Position numbers and translations under genes: made by a program. A stretch of 5,019 nt of DNA from Gammaproteobacteria bacterium (GTDB taxonomy: Bacteria > Pseudomonadota > Gammaproteobacteria > Pseudomonadales > Azotimanducaceae): assembly GCA_002726925.1 (NCBI GenBank), contig PBTJ01000052.1:6677-11695 (forward strand), given 5' to 3'. This document shows positions 1 to 5,019 of this stretch, in pieces. The notes beneath the pieces are model-generated. The model searched no databases, was not told where the DNA came from, and saw nothing but the letters and a program-made list of their open reading frames with translations. Each line of letters opens with the position of its first letter. The stretch's first letter is position 1.

Positions 1-35
1 GGGTCGTGGAGCCGTTAACTGCAAGCGCGTCAGCG

Positions 36-1031
36 CTAATCGGTATCATCCTGTCCAAGTTGGAACAGGCAGTCCCCCGGTTGTACTCGGCAGGGAATGC
101 GTTTGCATAGGATGGTGCCAGAAATGGGGAACACCACTTCCGTAGTGTCCGCCCAAGGAGCTTCAGGGTGATGAATCCAGCCCGCAGTTTGGCCTTTGGC
201 TACATCTTCTCCGATATCAGCGGCCGGTTCGAATAAACCCTCTAAGCGAGCATAGAGATAATTGTGTTTGCCTGTCAGGCGCAAAACTCTCGTTACGCCC
301 GATGCACCTAATTTCGTTTCTCTTAAAATGCCGAATTCTGCCATTACCCGTTCTATGCCTTCTCGGGTCACCTTGAGCGCGTAGGGCGTGACGGTGCCGG
401 AACCGCCCATTTCTACGGTGACGCCTATCGTACCTTGTCGTCGGGCAGCGGCTGTGGAGACATTGTCACCAGATCGCCTAAAACGCAGTGCATAAGGCGC
501 GGCAAATGCATGAGTCATTCGAAGCACTTCGGCCGTCTCTCGTTCGTCTTCGCGGTCCCCGTACAGCACAGTGGGCGCGTAATGTAACGAACTGCCTCCG
601 GAGTGCAGATCGATGGCATAGTCGGCCATCTTCATCAGCACCGATTCTATGTAGTGCGCAATGATCTGAGTAACCGAGCCTGCGGGGTCGCCAGGAAACG
701 AGCGATTCAAGTTGCCATCATCGATAGGAGACGTCCGGTACCCGGCTTTCGCGGCTGGAAAATTAGCCATGGGCAACAATATGACTCGCCCCTGAAGCAT
801 CTCAGGCTGCAAGTCCTTGGCGAGCTTTGTAACAGCAACTTGCCCCTCGTATTCGTCGCCATGATTTCCCGCTATCAACAGGATAGTTGGGCCGCTGCCG
901 TTCTTGATCTGAACGATTGGAATTGGAATCCAGCCATAGGCCGAGCGATGTACTGAGTGAGGTAAACGCAGGTAGCCTGCTTGTTTGCCGTCCGCCTCGT
1001 AATCGATTTCCGATGAGATTGGCGAGCCCAT
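36..1031 (-). CDS. Zinc-dependent N-acyl amino acid deacylase, aspartoacylase/succinylglutamate desuccinylase (M14-like) family, DoeB-like
   Basis: This is a probable cytoplasmic metallo-hydrolase that removes an acyl group from an N-acylated amino acid. Numbering is from the ATG at 1031 (331 residues). The zinc site is visible as GNHGDEYEG (His57, Glu60) and DLHSGG (His143). The substrate-binding motif NLNRSFPG follows at 107-114 with Arg110, and the likely catalytic Glu207 lies in VTVEMGG. Residues from about 245 to the end form the beta-rich C-terminal domain usual in the family. The GNHGDEYEG form and the length resemble DoeB, the N-alpha-acetyl-diaminobutyrate deacetylase of ectoine catabolism, but the substrate cannot be read from sequence. 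A GTG at 1034 is one codon upstream. I prefer the ATG because AGGGGG (1037-1042) lies 5 bases from it and only 2 from the GTG. There is no signal peptide. It is the last gene of the leftward series, 277 bases beyond the dehydrogenase, so it may have its own promoter. Confidence 0.9.
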   Translation of the reverse strand: MGSPISSEIDYEADGKQAGYLRLPHSVHRSAYGWIPIPIVQIKNGSGPTILLIAGNHGDEYEGQVAVTKLAKDLQPEMLQGRVILLPMANFPAAKAGYRTSPIDDGNLNRSFPGDPAGSVTQIIAHYIESVLMKMADYAIDLHSGGSSLHYAPTVLYGDREDERETAEVLRMTHAFAAPYALRFRRSGDNVSTAAARRQGTIGVTVEMGGSGTVTPYALKVTREGIERVMAEFGILRETKLGASGVTRVLRLTGKHNYLYARLEGLFEPAADIGEDVAKGQTAGWIHHPEAPWADTTEVVFPISGTILCKRIPCRVQPGDCLFQLGQDDTD

Positions 1032-1308
1032 CACATCCCCCTACAGGGAGGCAAAATGAAGGAGGGTTTTAGGTGCATAAGTGCGGTCATGGTCTTCTCG
1101 CGGCTGAGGTCCATAAAAATGTGCTGCGGTTACTTCTGGCATTGGATTGTGCGCGGCTGCGACGGGAGCGATTAAGATCTCACATTCGCCAAGAGTCGAT
1201 GCTCAATTTTGCCTGCGATTGTTCCACAGGTTATTTTGCGGAAGACAAGCCATGCAGTTTAAGCGTATTGACTTGTCGTGGGAGCTAATCTGACAACCTT
1301 TAGGCGCA
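1032..1308. other. Intergenic gap between dehydrogenase and deacylase, no certain gene
   Basis: This stretch of about 277 bases separates the 3' end of the dehydrogenase from the start of the deacylase, both on the minus strand. I see no convincing sigma-70 promoter and no terminator with a U-run. A short dyad TTGTC/GACAA just past the dehydrogenase stop has only 5-base arms. Three small open frames exist. A plus-strand frame at 1073-1288 (71 codons, GTG) has AAGGAGGG at 1059-1066, 6 bases before its start. A plus-strand frame at 1056-1175 (39 codons, ATG) has AGGGAGG at 1045-1051. A minus-strand frame at 1041-1142 (33 codons) has no clear ribosome site. None resembles a known family. The gap may simply hold the deacylase leader and promoter. 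Confidence 0.5.
1037..1042 (-). promoter_or_regulatory. Ribosome binding site of the DoeB-like deacylase
   Basis: On the minus strand AGGGGG sits 5 bases before the ATG at 1031 and 2 bases before the alternative GTG at 1034. The spacing supports the ATG as the start. Confidence 0.55.
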
Positions 1309-2160
1309 CTAATCCTTGACCATGCCGCCATCAACGTTCAACGACTGTCCGGTGATGTTTGCTGCAGCATCTGAAGTGAGAAACAAAACCGCCTCTGCGA
1401 CGTCAGCAGTGGTCTGTTCCCGTCGCATTGCGGTTTGAGGCATGCCCTCGCCAGCGTACCGGCCCTCGCCGACGCCTTTGAACCATTCGCGAGGATCTTC
1501 ACCTTTGAATTGTGGGTGGTTCTTGACCATCGCCTCTGAAATTTCTCGCCAACCGTCGGTGTAGATTATCCCCGGGCAAATGGCGTTAACGTTGATGTTA
1601 TATCTGCCAACTTGGTCCGCTAGCAATTGGGTATAACGAATTAATCCAGCTTTGGCGCTGTGGTAGCTCGCAGATAGGGGGACAAGATCTACATGTGGCA
1701 TTCCAGGCCTACCTGCCAAGGACGACATGTTAATAATCTTGCCGGATTTCCTCTCGATGAAATGAGGCAACACGGCCTCACACATTAGAACCGGCGCTCT
1801 CAGGCTCATTGCATAGGTTCCGTCCCAAATGGCCTCTGCCTCTGCAAGAGGATTGTCCTTGTCATGAATTTCGTTGGCAGATCCGCCGCCAACATTGTTC
1901 ACAAGGATGTCGATCTTGCCGAACGTATTGATCGCCGCGGATACCATGTCGAGAATCACCGTAGATTTTGTAATGTCGCCTGCAACGGAGACCACTTTTG
2001 CCCCTATGTCCTCTAGTTCGCTTGCGAGTGCCTCAGTGTTCGCGGCACTGAAGGAATTTATGACAACACTGGCCCCTTCTTTAGCTAGAAGTAGTGCAAT
2101 TTCTTTGCCGATGCCTCTGCCACACGCGGAGACGAGCGATACCTTACCGTCTAATTTCAT
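1309..2160 (-). CDS. Short-chain dehydrogenase/reductase (SDR) family oxidoreductase with atypical motifs
   Basis: This is a predicted soluble NAD(P)-dependent alcohol/ketone oxidoreductase of 283 residues, somewhat longer than the usual 250. The Rossmann fold is clear: an N-terminal SACGRGIG (11-18), GDI (61-63), NNVG (88-91), the active-site pair Ser146/Ser147, YHSAK with Tyr166 and Lys170, CPG (195-197), and a C-terminal NITGQSLNVDGG (268-279). Three things are unusual. The first glycine of TGxxxGxG is Ala12. The tetrad Asn, expected in the 'vNl' segment, aligns with Ser119. The Ser-Tyr spacing is 19-20 rather than about 13, so there is an insertion near 152-160. The substrate loop at about 200-245 is also long. 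The start ATG has AGGA (2168-2171) 7 bases upstream. It lies 69 bases after the oxygenase gene on the same strand, so the two are probably cotranscribed, and it may oxidise the alcohol that enzyme makes (inference). Cofactor choice is not clear from the second strand. Confidence 0.93.
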   Translation of the reverse strand: MKLDGKVSLVSACGRGIGKEIALLLAKEGASVVINSFSAANTEALASELEDIGAKVVSVAGDITKSTVILDMVSAAINTFGKIDILVNNVGGGSANEIHDKDNPLAEAEAIWDGTYAMSLRAPVLMCEAVLPHFIERKSGKIINMSSLAGRPGMPHVDLVPLSASYHSAKAGLIRYTQLLADQVGRYNINVNAICPGIIYTDGWREISEAMVKNHPQFKGEDPREWFKGVGEGRYAGEGMPQTAMRREQTTADVAEAVLFLTSDAAANITGQSLNVDGGMVKD

Positions 2161-2229
2161 CGTTTTATCCTATCGCTTTGATTCATTTCGGGCAGACCCA
2201 GCATTGATGCGCAATTGAAACCGCATCCG

Positions 2230-3153
2230 CTAACCGCTGCTAAGTCGACCGTCCGCGTCCAGCCGCACAGTTTCGTGCGTTTGCTCGAGCGCTTTTAGTG
2301 GCGAACTCAAGTCCTCACCCGCGGGTAGGGGCGGGGTGAAGTAGCCCAGAGAAGGACCGCCAACCGTATAGCCTAGTAACTCCTGCAGCTTCGGGTCCAG
2401 GTCCTTCGCGATTTCTGGTGGGCAAGAGAGATACTGATTGTCCTCCTGTCGAAGCCACCCAAGTGAGTAGTCAATATTAAGACCAATTCGATCTGCTTGT
2501 GTTTTGTTGGCGCCTGCGCCGTGGAAAACCGAGCCAGTAAAAACCAGCAGCGATCCCGGAGACATTTCTGCTGCGACAAATGCATCATCCGGCAGCTTGA
2601 CGTCGTCTGAATAATGGGATGAACCCGGCGCTATGCGTGTCGCTCCGTTCTCATCTGTAAACTCGGTAATGGCCAGCATGATGTTAAGTTGGGGTTCGAT
2701 TTCGCTCAGTAGATTTGCAAGCACAGGATTCACCTGCGGCTCGAGTTCCGGAGGCAATTGGATTTGACTCCAAGCCCAGCGATCACGATGGGCCATCTGC
2801 GCTTTTTCTCCCGGCAGCACTCGAATGGCTTGTGTGACGTGTAATTGAATGGTGTTCGCGTAGGGCGTCAAAAAGGCTACAGCTAAATCTATCAATCTAG
2901 GATCAATGGCCAATTCTCGGCAGATTTGAGAGCGGGCGATCAGAGCGCCTGTTCGAATAGTCTTGAAGCCGCCAAAATCGCTCGACGCGCTGTTTGTTGC
3001 CTTCATATAAGGGCTGAGCTCCGCAAGGATTGATGCAACCCGCGCCTTTGAGAGGAAATCTTTAAGAATTACGCATCCGTCGCGCTTGAGGATATCGGCT
3101 AAAATTTCGATCGAGCTATCAGGTGGGCATGTCAGAAGCTTTGTTTGTCTCAC
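2230..3153 (-). CDS. Phytanoyl-CoA dioxygenase (PhyH) family Fe(II)/2-oxoglutarate oxygenase
   Basis: This is a 307-residue non-haem iron oxygenase expected to couple 2-oxoglutarate decarboxylation to hydroxylation of an unknown small molecule in the cytoplasm. The iron triad is visible: His122 and Asp124 in AHRDRW, and distal His211 in VFHGAG. Arg222 in DRIGLN lies 11 residues later, as expected for the 2-oxoglutarate carboxylate ligand. Upstream of the distal His is the usual NGATRIAPGSSH turn (169-180), and the N-terminal RDGCVILKDFL (24-34) is typical of PhyH proteins. PhyH also includes ectoine hydroxylase EctD, but the EctD signature around the first His (WHSDFETWH) is absent, so I do not call it EctD. 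The start is GTG at 3153; AGGGG at 3164-3168 lies 10 bases upstream, and a second AGGG (3157-3160) is 3 bases away. The next in-frame Met is at residue 50, too far in. It is the first gene leftward from the divergent control region, followed by the dehydrogenase. Confidence 0.9.
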   Translation of the reverse strand: MRQTKLLTCPPDSSIEILADILKRDGCVILKDFLSKARVASILAELSPYMKATNSASSDFGGFKTIRTGALIARSQICRELAIDPRLIDLAVAFLTPYANTIQLHVTQAIRVLPGEKAQMAHRDRWAWSQIQLPPELEPQVNPVLANLLSEIEPQLNIMLAITEFTDENGATRIAPGSSHYSDDVKLPDDAFVAAEMSPGSLLVFTGSVFHGAGANKTQADRIGLNIDYSLGWLRQEDNQYLSCPPEIAKDLDPKLQELLGYTVGGPSLGYFTPPLPAGEDLSSPLKALEQTHETVRLDADGRLSSG

Positions 3154-3271
3154 AATCCCTAGCCCCTCTGAAATCTGATGTGATGCGACAAACTACACGC
3201 GGAAAAATTGAGAGACAAGCGAGTTTGGTGAGTGATAGCTTCGGGTTCTCAATTAGCAGGGAGATCAAAAA
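3154..3271. promoter_or_regulatory. Divergent control region between oxygenase and aminotransferase genes
   Basis: These 118 bases separate the starts of two oppositely directed genes, so promoters for both should lie here. No strong sigma-70 pair is visible. A weak minus-strand candidate is TTGTCT with TAGTTT at 17-base spacing; a weak plus-strand candidate begins at TTGAGA (3208-3213). An 8-base inverted repeat, AATTGAGA (3206-3213) and TCTCAATT (3247-3254), lies just before the aminotransferase ribosome site AGGGAG (3258-3263). The motif G[AC]GACAA[AG]C occurs on the plus strand at 3185-3193 and 3212-3220, and on the minus strand at 3143-3151 inside the first codons of the oxygenase gene. 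These may be regulator sites; none matches a regulator I can name. Confidence 0.5.
3206..3254. repeat. 8-base inverted repeat upstream of the aminotransferase gene
   Basis: AATTGAGA (3206-3213) is matched exactly by its complement TCTCAATT (3247-3254). The arm centres are 41 bases apart, close to four helical turns, so both arms would face the same side of the DNA. With a 33-base loop and no following U-run it is not a terminator. It could be a paired operator or chance. Confidence 0.35.
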
Positions 3272-4645
3272 ATGGAAGGTCAAAATCTGCCGGATTATCA
3301 GCACCCCGAAGGCGATTATCGCCATATCTTTTCTTATCACCCGATGGATGTTCAGATTGCGCGTGCAGAAGGCGTTTACATATACGACGACAAGGACAAT
3401 CGATATTTTGATGCTTCTGGTGGTCCGTTTGCGGTGAATTTGCCGCACAACCACCCTCGTATGAAGGCCGCTATTACCAACCAACTCGATAAATACGCTT
3501 ACACTCATCCAGTGTTATCAGATCCGCTGCGAGCGAAGTTTTGTGCCAAGCTTGCTGAGATAACGCCAGGCAATCTCGATCACATTTACTTAGTGTCGGG
3601 TGGGTCGGAGGCTGTTGAAACAGCGTTCAAGGTAGCAAGGCAGGCTCAGATATCCCGAGGGCATCCTGACAAGTATAAAATTGTGAGCGTGCACGATAGT
3701 TATCATGGAATGACTTTGGCGACGCTCGGTGCTTCAGGCTCACCAGGCTCTCACAGGCCGTTCATGCCAATGATCCCTAAGTGGCCGCACATTCGCCAGT
3801 ATTCCGATTTCGATCGGCCAGCAGAAGTCAGTCGCGAGGAGTGGGGCGTTAAGTGCGCGAAGGAGCTAGAAAAAGCGATTCATTACGAGGGCGCGCAATC
3901 AGTTGCAGCTTTCCTTGCGACCCCTCATGGCTGCGGTGCGGACTACGCTGTTGTGCCTCCCGCTAGCTATTGGCAAACCATTCGCGACATATGCGATCGC
4001 TACGATGTGCTGCTGATTACCGATGAGGTCGTTACCGGCTTTGGGCGAACTGGTGAGTGGTTTGCTATGGATCACTACGACGTCGTCCCGGACATCATGA
4101 CTTTGGCAAAGGGTATAGCGAGCAGCTACGTCCCGTTTGGGGCGGTCGCTGTTTCGGCAGAAATAAACGCACCGTTTGAGGCTGGTGAAACGCATTTTGT
4201 ACATGGATTCACGAACAGCGGTCACCCGCTCGGATGCGCTGCAGGCGCCGAGCTGATCGACATAATTCGTGATGAAAATCTCCTGGAAAACTGCCGGGCG
4301 CAAAGTGAGGTAATGTTTTCGTACCGTGACAAACTTCTAGCGCATCCAAGCGTTCGGGACGTGCGCGGATGGGGCCTCATGATGGTCTTAGAATTGATCA
4401 AGGACAAAGAAACCTTAGAGTTTTTCGATCCGTCGCAACAAGCTGAGAAGCTCTACTCGGCGATTACGTTGAAACATGGGCTGGTGATGTATGGGAGTCT
4501 TTACGGGCCAAGAAGGCAGCCCGCCTTCAGACGTGGATTGCCCTCTTGGCTATCCCCTCCGCTTACTATCTCCGAGGAAGAAATGCACGAAATGGTCGGT
4601 CGATTAGACAGTGCCTTGACTGAGTGGGAAGCCATCGTGATGTAG
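3272..4645 (+). CDS. Class III PLP-dependent aminotransferase
   Basis: This complete 457-residue enzyme of the omega-aminotransferase group should transfer an amino group from an amine or omega-amino acid to a 2-oxo acid such as pyruvate or 2-oxoglutarate. Visible landmarks, in order, are SGGSEA (109-114) for the PLP phosphate, HDSYHG (141-146) stacking on the ring, LLITDEVVTGFGRTG with Asp251 for the pyridine nitrogen, and LAKGI with Lys280 as the Schiff-base lysine. HGFTNSGHPLGCAA (311-324) and SPPLTISEEE (428-437) are the usual later motifs. The odd feature is at 214-218: the family normally reads AFxxEP, but here it is AFLATP, so the conserved Glu is Thr217. The ATG has AGGGAG 8 bases upstream, and the N-terminus fits the family without extension. 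It is divergent from the oxygenase gene. Relatives include diaminobutyrate, taurine and beta-alanine aminotransferases; the substrate cannot be assigned. No terminator with a strong stem and U-run follows. Confidence 0.95.
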   Translation: MEGQNLPDYQHPEGDYRHIFSYHPMDVQIARAEGVYIYDDKDNRYFDASGGPFAVNLPHNHPRMKAAITNQLDKYAYTHPVLSDPLRAKFCAKLAEITPGNLDHIYLVSGGSEAVETAFKVARQAQISRGHPDKYKIVSVHDSYHGMTLATLGASGSPGSHRPFMPMIPKWPHIRQYSDFDRPAEVSREEWGVKCAKELEKAIHYEGAQSVAAFLATPHGCGADYAVVPPASYWQTIRDICDRYDVLLITDEVVTGFGRTGEWFAMDHYDVVPDIMTLAKGIASSYVPFGAVAVSAEINAPFEAGETHFVHGFTNSGHPLGCAAGAELIDIIRDENLLENCRAQSEVMFSYRDKLLAHPSVRDVRGWGLMMVLELIKDKETLEFFDPSQQAEKLYSAITLKHGLVMYGSLYGPRRQPAFRRGLPSWLSPPLTISEEEMHEMVGRLDSALTEWEAIVM

Positions 4646-4903
4646 CGATTGAAACGTGTCGGAGTTGACCCGATTTCAGCCAATTCAAGTCATTGATCGC
4701 TTTAATTGATTAAATGAGATCATTCGCTGCCCGCGCGCGGTATGGGTTGCGCATCTGCGTTGATAAGGCGGACTTGTTCCAGCAAGGGTTTTCCGAGTGC
4801 TGCACACAAGACGTTAGGGCGCATGCAAGCGCAACTGGGCAAACGACCGCAGAGTCGTGCCTCAAAAAAACGAAAGATATCTCGAATACAGGGGAGCAGT
4901 GAT
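4646..4903. other. Intergenic gap between aminotransferase and amidohydrolase genes
   Basis: These 258 bases hold no recognisable gene. The first part is AT-rich and contains a dyad at 4694-4722. A 10-base palindrome CCGCGCGCGG follows at 4731-4740. An open frame of 62 codons (4714-4902) begins inside the dyad without a ribosome site and ends in TGA one base before the next ATG; its predicted protein resembles nothing I know. I see no clear terminator or strong promoter, so the amidohydrolase could be read from the aminotransferase transcript or from a weak or activated promoter here. Confidence 0.5.
4694..4722. repeat. AT-rich interrupted dyad, candidate operator
   Basis: The sequence reads TGATC, gc, TTTAAT, tg, ATTAAA, tga, GATCA. 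Both the inner 6-base arms and the outer 5-base arms are exact complements, with a 2-base against 3-base mismatch between them. It lies 49 bases after the aminotransferase stop and about 180 bases before the next start. No U-run follows, so it looks more like a protein-binding site than a terminator. The weak TTGATC (4693-4698) and TGAGAT (4715-4720) pair at 16-base spacing would place the dyad over a promoter, which is speculative. Confidence 0.4.
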
Positions 4904-5019
4904 ATGCACGACTTAACCATTCGCAACGCGACCATCATGGATGGTTCAGGCAAAGCCCGCTTTCAGGGTGATGTGGCGGTAGATGGCGATAAGATCACGG
5001 CCGTAGAGCCTGCGGGCAC
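4904..5019 (+). CDS. Amidohydrolase, N-acyl-D-amino-acid deacylase-like (5' part only)
   Basis: Only the first 38 codons are present; the gene runs off the right edge. The N-terminus has the pattern of the beta-sandwich start of metal-dependent amidohydrolases: DLTIRNATIMDGSGK (3-17), then a polar turn, then GDVAVDGDKITAVEP (22-36). The wording 'IRN-T--DG-G' followed by 'DVAVDG--I-AV' is especially common in N-acyl-D-amino-acid deacylases (D-aminoacylases), and dihydroorotase or hydantoinase relatives are the main alternative. The metal ligands lie beyond the window, so catalysis cannot be checked. The start ATG has GGGGAG (4891-4896) 7 bases upstream, a good ribosome site. It follows the aminotransferase on the same strand after a 258-base gap. 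A deacylase here would match the DoeB-like deacylase at the other end of the window and supports an N-acyl amino compound as the cluster's substrate (inference). Confidence 0.8.
   Translation, partial: MHDLTIRNATIMDGSGKARFQGDVAVDGDKITAVEPAG

Noticed and set aside
603..956. Plus-strand open frame of 117 codons inside the deacylase
   Set aside because: It lies wholly opposite the deacylase, whose zinc-site motifs are intact; the product resembles no family.
1073..1093. MHKCGHG start of the 71-codon frame resembling the MHACGHD motif of M20 aminoacylases
   Set aside because: The match is a few residues only, with a stop directly upstream and none of the other M20 landmarks following; taken as coincidence.
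3123..3437. Plus-strand open frame of 104 codons across the divergent region
   Set aside because: It overlaps the first 166 bases of the aminotransferase in another frame, and it overlaps the oxygenase start. The aminotransferase has clear family motifs and its own ribosome site, so this is a shadow frame.
3119..3508. Minus-strand open frame of 129 codons opposite the aminotransferase start
   Set aside because: It has no recognisable motif, covers two well-supported genes and the divergent region, and is best explained as the reverse reading of the aminotransferase.
3899..4303. Minus-strand open frame of 134 codons inside the aminotransferase
   Set aside because: It is fully antisense to the catalytic core of the aminotransferase and has no motif of its own.
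36..4645. Ectoine degradation operon (doeABCD/eut) or ectoine hydroxylase ectD
   Set aside because: Only the deacylase and aminotransferase families fit; there is no ectoine hydrolase or semialdehyde dehydrogenase in view and the oxygenase lacks the EctD signature. I kept it as an analogy only.
4658..4673. Possible terminator hairpin after the aminotransferase (TCGG...CCGA)
   Set aside because: The stem is only 4 base pairs, and the following tract is not a U-run.
4731..4740. Palindrome CCGCGCGCGG
   Set aside because: A simple CG alternation of 10 bases; short and of low complexity, with no partner structure.
4720..4953. Minus-strand open frame of 77 codons across the amidohydrolase start
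   Set aside because: It is opposite the amidohydrolase N-terminus, which has a good ribosome site and family pattern.

Overview
The window looks like ordinary bacterial protein-coding DNA: closely spaced genes, Shine-Dalgarno sites, ATG and GTG starts, and GC content of roughly one half. The gene families fit a heterotrophic proteobacterium with a large catabolic repertoire, possibly aquatic. That placement is inferred from gene content only, and nothing here fixes the genus. I see no rRNA, tRNA, insertion sequence, CRISPR array or phage gene.

Layout: four complete genes and one cut gene surround a divergent control region at about 3154-3271. Leftward from it run a phytanoyl-CoA-dioxygenase-type Fe(II)/2-oxoglutarate oxygenase (2230-3153), a short-chain dehydrogenase/reductase (1309-2160) and, after a 277-base gap, a zinc deacylase of the aspartoacylase/succinylglutamate desuccinylase family that resembles DoeB of ectoine breakdown (36-1031). 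Rightward run a class III PLP-dependent aminotransferase (3272-4645) and, after a 258-base gap, the first 38 codons of an amidohydrolase resembling N-acyl-D-amino-acid deacylases (4904 to the window end).

Taken together the enzymes suggest breakdown of an N-acylated amino compound. Two hydrolases could remove acyl groups, the aminotransferase could move the freed amine, the oxygenase could hydroxylate a carbon, and the dehydrogenase could oxidise the alcohol. This is inference: the substrate is not identified. The ectoine pathway is the nearest known analogue for the DoeB-like deacylase plus class III aminotransferase, but no ectoine hydrolase (DoeA) is in view and the oxygenase lacks the ectoine hydroxylase signature.

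Points worth a second look: the aminotransferase has Thr where the family nearly always has Glu in the 'EP' motif. The dehydrogenase has changed both the first glycine of the nucleotide motif and the Asn of the catalytic tetrad. The divergent region carries three copies of G[AC]GACAA[AG]C plus an 8-base inverted repeat. A long AT-rich dyad follows the aminotransferase gene.
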